From Stieleria magnilauensis (GTDB lineage Bacteria > Planctomycetota > Planctomycetia > Pirellulales > Pirellulaceae), in assembly GCA_007753675.1 (NCBI GenBank), contig CP036432.1, positions 3,632,394-3,696,393 of the forward strand: a DNA stretch of 64,000 nt, read 5' to 3'. Shown piece after piece: positions 18,826-27,894 of this stretch. Every line of letters starts with the position of its first letter. The first letter of the stretch is position 1. The translations under genes and the position numbers were made by a program. Under the pieces are notes generated by a model. That model saw only the letters and a program-made list of their open reading frames with translations, was not told the DNA's origin and ran no database searches.

Positions 18826-20652
18826 CTAGAACGTTGCCGTCCAGCGGACGCCGATCACGTCGATGTCACTATTGTCGGGCAGAATCCAGTGCTCGTGGTT
18901 CAACAACAGCAGACTGCCGCCGGGCGTCGCTACATTGAACCCCCAGGTAACACGGTCGATCTCCTCATCGCCGCCCGTAGACCTTCGCTCCAAATTGTCG
19001 AGCCGCGCCACAAACGAAAGCGGCTCCCAAAGCCTGTATTCGGTTTCGGCGACGTAACCAGATGTAAATTCATCAAGGTCCGATGCGGTCAACGCAAAAT
19101 TCCGGCGTTGTGCATACTCGAAATAGAAACGCAGCTTTTCGTTTGGCCTGGCGATCGCATCCCAGCCAATCATCTGATACCGCGCGGGATCATCAAACGG
19201 GTCGTCCGAAATCGCTCCCGCCATGGCTGAAAAACCCAGCCTCATCCGGTTGTTGCCCAGGGTCATGCGGCCTCCGTAATCCGGCCGACGATTGTTATCG
19301 TAGTACCGCCTGCTGGTGTTGAAGTTGATTCCGGATGCATTGCCCTGAAGTCCGTTGACCGCAAACAGGTCAATCGTTGCCACCCAGTCGTTCGATGCGG
19401 CAAGGGCAAACTGCAAGTCAACGCCTTCGTCAGAGAACGGCAACATTAGTACCGGCCGGATGCTGCGGTCCACTCGCCGCCCCATATCAAACATCAGCGG
19501 GTTGGTCACCGTGCGTAAACTTCCCGGATGAACCATCGAGGAGAAAGCGCCAAAAGGAACGATGAATCGCCCCACCTTCAGCTCGGCTTTGAACGGACAC
19601 TCGTCGGCAAACCGAGGGCTTTGTTTTGACTTCTGCGGTTTTTGTTTGTTTAAAAACGACAACAAATCCAATGTCGCGCTCGCTTCAACCAGTTCCAGGG
19701 TGAAGCCGCCACTGGTGTTGCGATCGGAATGGCAACTCGTACATGCGGTGACTTTCGCTTTCAGTGGCCCCTCGGATTGCCAGTCAGCCGTTGCCCAGGC
19801 ATCAATAAAGAATCCGGGGGTTTCGATCGTATCGCTGCTTCCACGCCACACGGTTGAGGCCGTCGTCGAAAAACTCCACGGACTGACGCTTTCTTCGGCA
19901 GCCGCGGATTCACCGTCACCGCCTGATTCGTTTTGCGAACCTTCATTTTGCGAGCGAAGGTACGTAGCGATCGCGCGAAAGCTCGAACTGGGAACTTGCG
20001 CGCCGTCCATCGCTGCCATCCGCCGGATCGTCTGCATCCAACCGGCAAAGCTCTTCCGCTTGCTCAATGATCGTTGAGCGTCGTGACACTGGATGCAAGA
20101 TGAGTTGAACGCAATCCTTCCCTGTTCGATCAGTGCCCTGTCCGGCCCGTCATCTTCAGATGCATCGCCTCCAGTTGCATCCTCTTCGTTTTCGGAATCT
20201 TCATCGTCCGACTCGGTGTCGGCTTCATCGTCGGAACTTTCGGCTGCCCCGGCTTCGGCTGTCAAGAATACCGCAATCGGTTCAAAGTCGGCCGATGGAA
20301 TGTCGGCATCATCCATCGCCGCCATACGGCGAATTGTTCGCATCCATCCATCGAAACTCTTTTGCTTGCTTAGCGACCGCTCCGCATCATGGCATTCGAC
20401 ACAGGATCGGTTAAAGGCGATCTTCCCACGCTCTAACAACGTTACCGCTGACGATTCGGTTTCCCCCGCCTCGGTTTTTTCGCCGTTCTCCTCATCTTCC
20501 TCTGCGTCGGCTTCGTTGGTGCCCACTTCGTCGTTGGTAGTGTAGAGGTGACCTCGTGGATCACGCAGCACCTGCGCGGACGCCGATCCCGCGCATCGCA
20601 ATACGATCACGCCAAGAATCATTAGTATCAAAGGGCGTCCAATCCCATCCAC
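18826..20652 (-). CDS. Cytochrome c-outer membrane porin fusion
   Basis: The GTG start at 20652 has GGGGA 9 nt upstream and gives a signal peptide ending SASA. Two repeated c-type haem units follow (GKIAFNRSCVECHDAERSLS at about 83 and GRIAFNSSCIQCHDAQRSLS at about 170), each with a conserved FxGWMxTIRRMAAMD segment, separated by long acidic linkers. From about residue 255 the sequence is a porin-like barrel with a third haem motif (ACTSCH) near its start. It ends in the typical outer-membrane terminal Phe (VRWTATF). The architecture recalls fused porin-cytochromes such as Cyc2, which pass electrons across the outer membrane. No direct sequence match to Cyc2 is claimed. Confidence 0.75.
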   Translation of the reverse strand: MDGIGRPLILMILGVIVLRCAGSASAQVLRDPRGHLYTTNDEVGTNEADAEEDEENGEKTEAGETESSAVTLLERGKIAFNRSCVECHDAERSLSKQKSFDGWMRTIRRMAAMDDADIPSADFEPIAVFLTAEAGAAESSDDEADTESDDEDSENEEDATGGDASEDDGPDRALIEQGRIAFNSSCIQCHDAQRSLSKRKSFAGWMQTIRRMAAMDGAQVPSSSFRAIATYLRSQNEGSQNESGGDGESAAAEESVSPWSFSTTASTVWRGSSDTIETPGFFIDAWATADWQSEGPLKAKVTACTSCHSDRNTSGGFTLELVEASATLDLLSFLNKQKPQKSKQSPRFADECPFKAELKVGRFIVPFGAFSSMVHPGSLRTVTNPLMFDMGRRVDRSIRPVLMLPFSDEGVDLQFALAASNDWVATIDLFAVNGLQGNASGINFNTSRRYYDNNRRPDYGGRMTLGNNRMRLGFSAMAGAISDDPFDDPARYQMIGWDAIARPNEKLRFYFEYAQRRNFALTASDLDEFTSGYVAETEYRLWEPLSFVARLDNLERRSTGGDEEIDRVTWGFNVATPGGSLLLLNHEHWILPDNSDIDVIGVRWTATF

Positions 20653-20948
20653 CGCACATCGTCCCCATCCTTGGGTGTCAGCTATCTAGGTTACATCTCG
20701 GCGGAAAGTAGCAAAACTTGCGAATTGGAGTCAAGATTCGCTTGTTAGCAATTTCGTTCGGACCGTCCAAGGGCGAGGTGTAGTCAAACCGACTCTTCAG
20801 TGACGTCTTGTTGACACCAATTTCGCTCGATTGTTTTTCGCAAAAGGTCCTAAACGCGTCGTTTTCAGCGATTTGCCGCTTTGGCACATGGAATGCGTCG
20901 CTTTGCCATCAGTAAAACGTTCTACCCCTCCCAATTCAGGACAAAACA

Positions 20949-21311
20949 ATGAAACGCCTATTGATGGTCGCAATGACGGCCGGAATTCTCAGTGTAGGGA
21001 TCGGCACTGCAAGAACTGAAGCTGCCGATTTCATCTATCGGGACTATCACCACGGTCCGGCCTACGGGCATCGAATCGTAGGAGGTCACAGATCATCGGG
21101 CGTCCACCATATCGATCGCGGAATTGGCGTTTACGGTGGTCACGGCTTGGTTGGCCACGGCACGCATTACCCCCACTACGGATCGGGCTATCGCGGCTAC
21201 ATTTCGGGGCATCACGTGCCAGCGTATCGTTCCTATCGTCCTATCCACCGTAGCCAAGGCGGGGTCCACCTGGATGTGGGACCGTTGCATTTTGGCATCG
21301 GCGGACATTAA
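20949..21311 (+). CDS. Small secreted His/Gly/Tyr-rich protein
   Basis: The 120-residue product has a signal peptide (MKRLLMVAMTAGILSVGIGT ... EAA). The mature part is dominated by His, Gly, Tyr and Arg (IYRDYHHGPAYGH, GGHGLVGHGTHYPHYG). The composition suggests metal binding or a cell-wall matrix role. No family is recognised. A larger Gly/His/Tyr-rich protein at 41529-42005 has a similar design. No regulon promoter was found upstream. Confidence 0.65.
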   Translation: MKRLLMVAMTAGILSVGIGTARTEAADFIYRDYHHGPAYGHRIVGGHRSSGVHHIDRGIGVYGGHGLVGHGTHYPHYGSGYRGYISGHHVPAYRSYRPIHRSQGGVHLDVGPLHFGIGGH

Positions 21312-21560
21312 CGCGGTAGCTTCGGCGGTTCCTGGTGACGCGCCCTGAGCGCCCGACGCGCCGGCGCCATGTCGATTGTCGACCAGTCCCGGCGCGCGAA
21401 ACGTTCGGCTCAGCGCATTCCGGTTCCACCAAACACGTCGATGTCACTTGGGCGAGCAATTTGAATGCGTCGGCCGGTGAATGCTTCAAGTCTCTGATGC
21501 AACGTGCCGATGCGTTGCCTCATACCTGACAGCATCTGTTCGCGATTCTCACCCTTTGGT

Positions 21561-22091
21561 TTACTTGCCTGCCAGTCGTCGTCGGCCAGCCATTGCTCTG
21601 CTGCGCGATGTGCTGACTGAAGCGTCTGCCGGCTCTCTGCATCGAGCTTTTTCGTCCTTCCACATGGTGGCTTGTTCCAGGTGTATCGTTGCCGCGTTGA
21701 GTTCTCTACAAACGCAAGTCACATCGCCTACTTGATCCCCTTTTTCTAGTTGGCAACAGCAATGCGAGCTTTGAACGCAGTGATGCGACGAGAGTGCAAG
21801 GTGCGCGGCGACGAAAGCCTTTTGCATGACGCTGTATGATTGAATTTGTTCTTTCTCCACCGCCGACGCCAGGCGTTCAAGCTCTCCGATCGAATTCTCG
21901 ATTGTGATACGGGATGCGGCGTCAGCACGAACAGACTCGAGACGCATAAAAGCGGATGCTGTCCTCAGATGATCGGCAGATTTTTGATGATTCCCAGCCA
22001 GGAATGCGCTTCGAGCGGATTGAAAATTTTCGCAGGGTTTGTTCACAAACGCAGATAAAATCGTTGCGTCAATCACGACCTTGCTGTGCAT
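21561..22091 (-). CDS. Hypothetical helical protein with a Cys/His cluster
   Basis: About 176 residues from ATG 22091; the frame is open to a GTG at 22139 just after a stop, giving 192 residues and a His-rich N-terminus. It is mostly helical (SARSAFLAGNHQKSADHLRT, SIGELERLASAVEKEQIQS). In the middle is a metal-ligand-like cluster, SSHHCVQSSHCCCQ, with a later CVC. I do not recognise a family. Its place next to DUF305 and Csp genes suggests metal handling. The 3' end is Arg-rich and may be poorly conserved. Confidence 0.55.
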   Translation of the reverse strand: MHSKVVIDATILSAFVNKPCENFQSARSAFLAGNHQKSADHLRTASAFMRLESVRADAASRITIENSIGELERLASAVEKEQIQSYSVMQKAFVAAHLALSSHHCVQSSHCCCQLEKGDQVGDVTCVCRELNAATIHLEQATMWKDEKARCREPADASVSTSRSRAMAGRRRLAGK

Positions 22092-22456
22092 TTCATGAAC
22101 CGTATGCTCATGACCGCCACCGAAGTGGCAAGGATCCACTCGTCAGCGACGATCGAAACGTCCACATCCAGCGTAGTTGGGAACGCGTCAGCCTTGGCAT
22201 CGATCCTTCGATTCGCAATTCCTATGCGATGACTCGCTCGCTTCTGCTTGAGCGAAGATCGAACAGGCTGGCCGCGGAGCCGTCAATCTAGCCAGTTGAA
22301 TTTGCGATGACTGCGAACTCTCCGGTGATCGCGCCCATCGGATTTGAACAAATCGATGTTGGCACGCCATCTGCGTAGTGCGTCAGTCGGGATGGCGATT
22401 TGCCGAAATATGCCACCATCGCCTCTAACAATTTTACAGCCAAAGGAATTAGTACC

Positions 22457-22930
22457 GTGTCCAAATATCGCCTTTTTGGAGCCATGATCGCAACGTCCAC
22501 CGCAGTCATGCTCTTGTTGATGTACCTGAACACTTACGCCATCGATCACGTCTATTGGAGCGAGACTCGCTTCTATATGGCGTTGGTGATGGGTTCGACC
22601 ATGGCAATGATCATGCTGTCGTTCATGCTAGGGATGTACAAAGACACCAAGACCAATATCGCGATTCTCGTCACCAGCATCGTGGTATTCACTGGATCTT
22701 TGTACCTCGTCCGGAGCCAAGAAACGGTTCAAGACGTCGCTTGGATGAAGGCTATGATCCCTCACCACTCAATCGCGATCCTGACCAGTGAAAGGGCTGA
22801 GATCAGTGATCCACGGGTCCGTGAATTAGCCGATGAGATCATTAAGGCGCAAAGAAAAGAAATTGCTGAGATGAAGGCGTTGATCGCGGATTTGGAGAAT
22901 GAGTCTGAAGGCCCGATCGCGTCACGGTAG
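22457..22930 (+). CDS. Membrane-anchored DUF305 protein
   Basis: GTG 22457 is preferred because AAAGGAAT lies about 9 nt upstream; the frame extends 19 codons to a TTG. The 157-residue protein has three hydrophobic helices (about 5-25, 40-58, 65-85) and then the DUF305 four-helix module with its WMKAMIPHHSIAI motif and RELADEIIKAQRKEIAEMK. DUF305 proteins are ferritin-like folds often found next to copper-resistance genes; their exact function is not established. The gene lies between a Cys/His protein and the copper storage protein. Confidence 0.85.
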   Translation: MSKYRLFGAMIATSTAVMLLLMYLNTYAIDHVYWSETRFYMALVMGSTMAMIMLSFMLGMYKDTKTNIAILVTSIVVFTGSLYLVRSQETVQDVAWMKAMIPHHSIAILTSERAEISDPRVRELADEIIKAQRKEIAEMKALIADLENESEGPIASR

Positions 22931-23263
22931 AACGGCTTGACGAATTGGGTAGGTTGCGAAAGTTGCCGAGCGGAAAAAGGCAGGACATAAGCGCGATCAC
23001 GGCGAGCATGTCAACTCCGGGAACTGCGCGAGACCGCAGTGACGAAGGCCTTTGGCTCTTAAGACTGTTGCACGCCGTCCGGATGCTGTGGAACTCAATC
23101 GGCCGACGTGACGGCTCATCCACCGGTTTGAGCTACAAGCTATCGAGAACGCGCCGTTTTCCCTGTTTTGCTTCACTTTGGAACAGCACTTGCTAAACGT
23201 AATCGCAGTTAAAGCGGTCGAGTGATCGCATATGAGAAAATCAATTAATCACGGGAGTAGACG
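22931..23263. other. Intergenic stretch upstream of the copper storage gene
   Basis: I see no gene here on either strand and no copy of the bipartite regulon promoter. Confidence 0.5.
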
Positions 23264-23587
23264 ATGAGCCAATTCAAAAGTTGTATCGACGCGTGTCAGC
23301 AGTGTGTGGTTGCTTGCACCGAATGCCTCGAAGCCATGGGCGGAAAGAAGAGTGACAACGATTGCCCAAGCTGCTGTGCTCAGTGCATCGACATTTGCGA
23401 AGCCTGCGTGAAGGCGATGGCGCGAGATAGCAAGTACGCCAGCCAGTTCTGCCAGTTGTGTGCCGAAATTTGCAAGTGGTGTGCCGATCAATGTGGGCAG
23501 CACGACCACGATCATTGCAAGCGTTGTGCGGAAGCTTGTCGAAAATGTGTCAAAGAATGCGAAAGCATGGCAGCAAGTGCTGCTTAA
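23264..23587 (+). CDS. Csp-type four-helix-bundle copper storage protein (DUF326)
   Basis: The 107-residue product contains 21 cysteines spaced so as to line a helix bundle (CIDACQQCVVACTEC, CCAQCIDICEACV, CQLCAEICKWCADQC, CAEACRKCVKEC). This is the pattern of Csp/DUF326 proteins, which hold many Cu(I) ions in the bundle core. There is no signal peptide, so it resembles cytosolic Csp3 rather than exported Csp1. ATG 23264 has GGGAG 7 nt upstream. A strong inverted repeat follows at 23613. Confidence 0.92.
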   Translation: MSQFKSCIDACQQCVVACTECLEAMGGKKSDNDCPSCCAQCIDICEACVKAMARDSKYASQFCQLCAEICKWCADQCGQHDHDHCKRCAEACRKCVKECESMAASAA

Positions 23588-23612
23588 AATTATTGTGCAG
23601 TAATGAGTAAAG

Positions 23613-23652
23613 ATCGCCTCCCGTATAGCCTATGCGTGTTACGGGAGGCGAT
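23613..23652 (+). terminator. Perfect 13-bp hairpin downstream of the copper storage gene
   Basis: ATCGCCTCCCGTA (23613-23625) and TACGGGAGGCGAT (23640-23652) are exact inverse complements around a 14 nt loop. It sits between convergent genes. There is no T-run on the plus side, so termination by it is plausible rather than proven. Confidence 0.6.
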
Positions 23653-23726
23653 GACGCTCGCTAGGAGTCGAGCGCCTCGATCCAACCGTTTCACTCATTG
23701 GCACAGTTTCGCCTAACCAGCATACT

Positions 23727-24218
23727 CTACCAGGGTATAAGGCCTGTGATGCGTCGATCCTCATTAGCAACGATGATCTCACGAGTACGATGGCGATCCC
23801 GGTTCGATGTCGTTCCCGTCATCTCAGCGCAGCGAACATCCCGGAAATAGGTTTGTTGCAGTTCTTGGCGTGCGACCGTGATTCGCTGCACTGCGAAATC
23901 AGCGTCAATCAATTCTTGAGCCATGACGTGCGGGTTGTGGCGGCTGTCGGCGTGATGTCGAAGAATGATCGTGCCACCCAGCACGATCACGCGAACCATC
24001 TCGAAGACAGCAGCGCGACGCAAGGGTGCTCGTTCCATGAGGATTTGCTGAACGCTGCGATTGGGCAACGGAATGCGCTCAGCCCGTCCGAAGATGTGAT
24101 GTGGGAAGGCAACGCCCTTGTCAGGCCCGAGCGTTTTCAATGACCGAGGATTGAGGTTCCAAGCATTCTCGTGGCGTCCTTCCCCGCCAATGTCGAGTAG
24201 TTCGATTTTGGTTCGCAT
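23727..24218 (-). CDS. Small methyltransferase-fold protein
   Basis: The 163-residue product starts LLDIGGEGRHENAWNLNP, a loop resembling SAM-binding motif I. It continues GRAERIPLPNRSVQQILMER and FEMVRVIVLGGTIILRHHAD, typical of class I methyltransferase strands 4-5, but is shorter than most members. It starts 33 nt after the site-2 protease gene and is probably the last gene of the permease-protease operon. Substrate unknown; catalytic competence uncertain because of its size. Confidence 0.6.
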   Translation of the reverse strand: MRTKIELLDIGGEGRHENAWNLNPRSLKTLGPDKGVAFPHHIFGRAERIPLPNRSVQQILMERAPLRRAAVFEMVRVIVLGGTIILRHHADSRHNPHVMAQELIDADFAVQRITVARQELQQTYFRDVRCAEMTGTTSNRDRHRTREIIVANEDRRITGLIPW

Positions 24219-24251
24219 TCTCTTGGTTGCCCTGCGGCTTCTAGTTCTTTG

Positions 24252-25661
24252 CTACAAATACGGGCAGTAAATTTCTGCCGCCTGCCAGAACTTGTGGGGC
24301 AGCGGAATCAGGATGAGCGCCAGGATCACGAAGGTTGCGTAACCGATCCAGCGGCGACCAGGACTGATGGGTGTGATGTCGTTGAGCGGCGGTGTTCCTC
24401 GTCCGGCGATGAAGTAGATGAACAGTGCGAAGAACAATAGTCCGGGCCAAACGAAGATGGCTAGCAGGAACAGCGACCACATGGCGACGCTGCTGATCGT
24501 TTCGCCGACTCGCCGTCCGAACATCGCTCGGGCCATGTGACCGCCGTCGAGTTGACCGATCGGCATTAGGTTCAGGGCTGTGACCAACAAACCTAGCCAT
24601 CCGGCGAACGCGAGCGGGCTGAGTTGTAGCAAGTAGCCGTCTTGAAGCTGGTCTCCCAGTGCGATTTTGGAAATCAACGCAAAAAGCAACGACGATCCGG
24701 CGGATGTGCCGTGCCCCATCATCCCGGACGCTGGTTCCGCATCCGGTGGCAGCACTTCGGTCGTTTGCAATCCGATCAGGAGCGCTGGTATCGCAATGAC
24801 GAGTCCCGCCAGCGGGCCTGCCACCGCGACGTCGAACAATGCTCGTCGATTCCTGGTGGGTGACTTCATCTGAATAAACGCACCGAATGTTCCCAAGGCA
24901 AACGGAACTGGGATGAAGAACGGCGGCGAGACATTCAATCCGTGGTGCCGGGCCATGAAGTAGTGGCCCAATTCATGCACGCCGAGGATCAACATCAGGC
25001 CAACGGAATACCAAAGGCCGACCGCGATTTCGCTGGGTTGCTCGAGCAGATTGACGCCTTGGTGCAGTGCTCCCGCCCAGGTCGTGGTTAAGAACGTGAG
25101 TCCGAACAGGAGCCAGTGCAGCCAAGGTCGGGTCGGGCGTTCCAACATCGCCTCCCCCGTTGGACGGTTCATCACGACGATTGCTGTTCCGAGTTCGTCG
25201 TCCTGCTGGATCATCGGAACTGCGTTCTCACCAAAGGCCGATTGCAGTCGAACGAGCGCTTCGTCGGCGGGGGTGGTCAGGCGTCCGCGAAAAATCCCGG
25301 CGCCGTTTTGCTGCATCGCGACTCGCACATCCATCACCGCGCGAATGGCATCCGGCTGCTCGCCGTCCGGAATCATGCGAACCCCATCGTCGACCGTGTG
25401 GTCGGCTTGCTCCTGTTGCTCACCGCGAGCCGCCGCCGCCATGCTGGCGATCATCCAAAAGCACAGCAACAGAACAATCGGCATCCACAGGAAGCCGCCC
25501 ATCATCGTTCCGCCGGGTATCATCAACAGTACGAGAACCGGCAAGAAGAGGCAGAGAACAAAGAGTAGGTTGAGCCAGCCAATTGGTGTTGTGTCTTTTT
25601 CCATGAGGTCATCCAGTTTGGGTTGTGCGAATGTTCGTTTCGTTTGCTTTTGCCGATTCAC
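24252..25661 (-). CDS. Site-2 protease family (M50) membrane metalloprotease
   Basis: The 469-residue membrane protein carries the zinc site HELGH (about residue 230) and the downstream LDGGH motif (about 374), the hallmarks of S2P intramembrane proteases. It has about nine hydrophobic segments and an N-terminal soluble insert (about 80-165). The GTG start at 25661 follows the permease stop codon by two nucleotides, so translation is probably coupled; ATG 25604 is an alternative. The GMMGHGTSAG loop is Met/His-bearing but short. In bacteria S2P enzymes often release membrane-bound regulators such as anti-sigma factors, a possible but unproven link to the anti-sigma gene at 30825. Confidence 0.88.
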   Translation of the reverse strand: MNRQKQTKRTFAQPKLDDLMEKDTTPIGWLNLLFVLCLFLPVLVLLMIPGGTMMGGFLWMPIVLLLCFWMIASMAAAARGEQQEQADHTVDDGVRMIPDGEQPDAIRAVMDVRVAMQQNGAGIFRGRLTTPADEALVRLQSAFGENAVPMIQQDDELGTAIVVMNRPTGEAMLERPTRPWLHWLLFGLTFLTTTWAGALHQGVNLLEQPSEIAVGLWYSVGLMLILGVHELGHYFMARHHGLNVSPPFFIPVPFALGTFGAFIQMKSPTRNRRALFDVAVAGPLAGLVIAIPALLIGLQTTEVLPPDAEPASGMMGHGTSAGSSLLFALISKIALGDQLQDGYLLQLSPLAFAGWLGLLVTALNLMPIGQLDGGHMARAMFGRRVGETISSVAMWSLFLLAIFVWPGLLFFALFIYFIAGRGTPPLNDITPISPGRRWIGYATFVILALILIPLPHKFWQAAEIYCPYL

Positions 25662-25663
25662 TG

Positions 25664-27001
25664 CTACATGGCATGAGCGTCCGAATGATCTGATTCGTCG
25701 TCCTCATCCTTCCAGGACAAAAACAATTTTTCACCGGCGAAGATGAAGACAATGCCAACGAGCGCGACCCAGATGACCAGCATGTCGCTGTTGGCTTTCA
25801 TCCATAGAAACGCTGCGAGAATGACGACATCAAACAACAATGCGATTGACGGAATCCACCGGTTTGCATTCACCTTGTCGCGTACATGACGCAAGACGCC
25901 CCAGTGCACGGCCATGTCCATCACGAGATAAAAAATCGCTCCCAGTGACGCGATTCGTGACAGATCGAACAGGATCGTCAGTGTGATCGCGAAAACCACT
26001 GTGTAGACAAGTGTGTGCTTCTGGATATCGCCAGGCATTCCGAAGTGCTTGTGCGGCACGAGCTTCATTTCACTGAGCATGGCCAACATTCGTGAAACGG
26101 CAAACGTGCTCGCGATCAGTCCGGAAATCGTCGCGACGATCGCAAGGCCCACGGTGAAATACGTCCCCCACTGACCAAACGCTGGGCGAGCGGCTTCAGC
26201 CAATGCGTAGTCACGGTGTTTGATGATCTCGGCAACTGAAAGATTGCCCGCGACGGAAAAGGCGATGAGCAGATAAACCCCCAAGCAAATGGAAAGCGAG
26301 ATGATGATCGAGCGACCGATGTTCTTTTTCGGCTCCTTGATCTCCGATCCGCTATTGGTGATTGTTGTGAAACCTTTGTATGCCAGCAGCGCCAGGGCCG
26401 TCGCCGACAAGAAACTGCCAGCGGACGTTCGCTCGGTAACGCCAACGCTTTCAAACGTCAGTCCAGATACCCATAAACCCGAAGCAGCAAAGATCAAAAC
26501 ACCTGCAATTTTGATGACGGCGGTCACTGTCGAGAAAGTGCCAATGAATTTGTTGCCGAGAATATTGATGACGAATGCAGCGACAAGCAGACCGACGGCA
26601 AGAGTTGGCACAAGGAACTGGTTCTCTTTGGCGTCGAACAATTGCAACGTGTAGGTGCCGAACGTTCGAGCGACGAGACTTTCGTTGATGACCATGGAGA
26701 AGTACATCAGTAGGGCCATGCCAGCGGTCACTGTTCCCTTGCCGTAGGCTTTCATCAAGAACATGGCGATGCCGCCAGCGGACGGGTACTGCTCGGCCAT
26801 CTTCACGTAGCTGTAAGCACTGAATCCGGCAACGACGGCGGCGGCCAAGAACGCCAGCGGAAACAGACCGCCCGCCTGTTCGGCAACTTGTCCGGTGAGT
26901 GCAAAGATTCCGGCACCGATCATGACGCCAGTGCCCATCGCGACGGAGCCGGTTAGCGAGAGGCTGTTTTCTTCGTACTGCTTATTGTCGTCGTCCGGCA
27001 A
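25664..27001 (-). CDS. APC-family amino acid permease
   Basis: The 445-residue protein with about twelve membrane segments starts with the family signature GTGVMIGAGIFALTGQ. Helix 6-8 regions typical of APC transporters follow (ATALALLAYKGFTTITNSGSEIKEPKKN). It uses a TTG start at 27001, supported by AAGGA 7 nt upstream. Substrate cannot be told from sequence. It is directly upstream of the site-2 protease and downstream of the DUF5676 gene, from which it is separated by two repeat elements. Confidence 0.85.
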   Translation of the reverse strand: MPDDDNKQYEENSLSLTGSVAMGTGVMIGAGIFALTGQVAEQAGGLFPLAFLAAAVVAGFSAYSYVKMAEQYPSAGGIAMFLMKAYGKGTVTAGMALLMYFSMVINESLVARTFGTYTLQLFDAKENQFLVPTLAVGLLVAAFVINILGNKFIGTFSTVTAVIKIAGVLIFAASGLWVSGLTFESVGVTERTSAGSFLSATALALLAYKGFTTITNSGSEIKEPKKNIGRSIIISLSICLGVYLLIAFSVAGNLSVAEIIKHRDYALAEAARPAFGQWGTYFTVGLAIVATISGLIASTFAVSRMLAMLSEMKLVPHKHFGMPGDIQKHTLVYTVVFAITLTILFDLSRIASLGAIFYLVMDMAVHWGVLRHVRDKVNANRWIPSIALLFDVVILAAFLWMKANSDMLVIWVALVGIVFIFAGEKLFLSWKDEDDESDHSDAHAM

Positions 27002-27013
27002 AGTTTTTCCTTA

Positions 27014-27043
27014 GTGAGGAGTGAGGAGTTGGGAGTTGGGAGT
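27014..27043 (+). repeat. Heptamer repeat (GTGAGGA/GTTGGGA units)
   Basis: Four tandem seven-base units: GTGAGGA twice, then GTTGGGA twice. It lies just upstream of the permease start. Confidence 0.85.
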
Positions 27044-27076
27044 ACCGTGCCAGGGCATAAGGTTGAGCAGGTGACC

Positions 27077-27150
27077 GTAGCGGAAGCGGCCATGGCTTTC
27101 GGATCGCAACGGATTTTCGTGAGGCCGAAATGCTAGGCGCATTCCGCTAC
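27077..27150. repeat. REP-like palindromic element
   Basis: GTAGCGGAA at the left and TTCCGCTAC at the right form perfect 9-bp arms around an imperfectly paired middle that includes GGCCATGGCTTTCGG. Related elements are at 30736 and 61037. Confidence 0.7.
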
Positions 27151-27168
27151 GAATGGTCGATCGAAATC

Positions 27169-27203
27169 AACTCCTTCACTCCCGACTCCCAACTCCCCCA
27201 CTC
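27169..27203 (-). repeat. Heptamer repeat, inverted orientation, at the end of the DUF5676 gene
   Basis: ACTCCCG, ACTCCCA and ACTCCCC units run into the coding end of the neighbouring gene, where they encode the terminal GGVGSRE. Confidence 0.75.
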
Positions 27204-27478
27204 TTCTTCTCTCTTCCGCAGCAGTTGTAGCAGCAAGCAATCAGTGCGCCGAACAACCATCCCAAAACGAAAATTCCAACGGCGCCCAACACCGTCTCGC
27301 CAATCGGCATGTCCCAACGCATGATTGTGGTGACGTCAACGCCGTGCATGAGGCTATTGAAGAACCGGATTGCGACATCCTTGGGGACGGTCATCATTAC
27401 GAAAACACATCCGAGGTACGACACGATCGAGGCACTGGCGATCGCGAAGCCGAAACGTTTGATACTAAGAGTTTGCAT
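27176..27478 (-). CDS. DUF5676-type small membrane protein
   Basis: About 100 residues with two strong membrane segments (about 8-28 and 62-85), an SLMHGVDVTTIMRW loop between them and a CCYNCCGREKK tail. This pattern matches DUF5676 proteins that accompany copper-resistance genes. ATG 27478 overlaps the end of the DUF2933 gene by 14 nt, so the pair is translationally linked. The last residues are encoded by a heptamer repeat, which suggests the natural C-terminus was replaced. Confidence 0.75.
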   Translation of the reverse strand: MQTLSIKRFGFAIASASIVSYLGCVFVMMTVPKDVAIRFFNSLMHGVDVTTIMRWDMPIGETVLGAVGIFVLGWLFGALIACCYNCCGREKKSGGVGSRE

Positions 27479-27674
27479 GACCTTGGTCCTTGTGTTGGTG
27501 GTCGTGATCAAGGTGGCCCGAGTGGTGACTGGGCACCATGAGCAAGTGGCAACCGAGCATCAGAACGAGGAAGACGGCTAGGGTCACGCCTTCGCTGACT
27601 CCGAGCAGAGGCAAAACAAAAATCATCGCTATCGGGATCATGCAACCCAATAGCATTCGCCAGAAGTGACTCAT
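27465..27674 (-). CDS. DUF2933-type small membrane protein with His-rich tail
   Basis: A 69-residue protein with two hydrophobic helices (about 5-24 and 30-48) and a His-rich end (HHSGHLDHDHQHKDQGH) likely to bind metal. Family members typically sit in copper and silver resistance clusters. ATG 27674 has GGAAAG 6 nt upstream. It is the first gene after the bipartite promoter at 27723-27752 and overlaps the DUF5676 gene. Confidence 0.8.
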   Translation of the reverse strand: MSHFWRMLLGCMIPIAMIFVLPLLGVSEGVTLAVFLVLMLGCHLLMVPSHHSGHLDHDHQHKDQGHANS

Positions 27675-27722
27675 GGTTTCTTTCCATTTTCTCGTGGATC
27701 AGCGGCTTGGTCGTTTGCTTCT

Positions 27723-27752
27723 TTAGATGCAGTTCAACGCTGTTTTCTTCAT
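27723..27752 (-). promoter_or_regulatory. Bipartite regulon promoter, site E
   Basis: On the minus strand ATGAAG, 16 nt, then GCATCTAA. It lies 49 nt upstream of the DUF2933 start. The -35 box has A instead of G at its first position. Confidence 0.75.
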
Positions 27753-27784
27753 CATTCGCTCGAGAAACGATGTCCAGAAACGAA

Positions 27785-27822
27785 AATAGGCCGCGGCAGT
27801 GGGGATGCTGCCGCGGCCTATT
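27785..27822 (-). terminator. Strong intrinsic terminator after the two-repeat CCxGC gene
   Basis: Perfect 15-bp arms (AATAGGCCGCGGCAG at 27785-27799, inverse complement at 27808-27822) flank an 8 nt loop. On the minus strand the stem is followed by a T-rich TTTTCGTTTC. This fits termination of the gene at 27895. Confidence 0.8.
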
Positions 27823-27864
27823 GAGTGGCGGAGTTTGGAGTCAAAAAGGGTGAGCTAAATTGGG

Positions 27865-27890
27865 AACTCCTCACCCCTCACTCCCAGCTC
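27865..27890 (-). repeat. Heptamer repeat, inverted orientation
   Basis: ACTCCTC, ACCCCTC and ACTCCCA units directly after the stop of the two-repeat CCxGC gene. Confidence 0.7.
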
Positions 27891-27894
27891 AAAC

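Noticed and set aside
23722..23738. ATACTC-TACCA-GGGTAT, a CsoR-like palindrome
   Set aside because: It lies at the 3' end of a gene between convergent units with nothing to regulate nearby, so chance or repeat origin is more likely.
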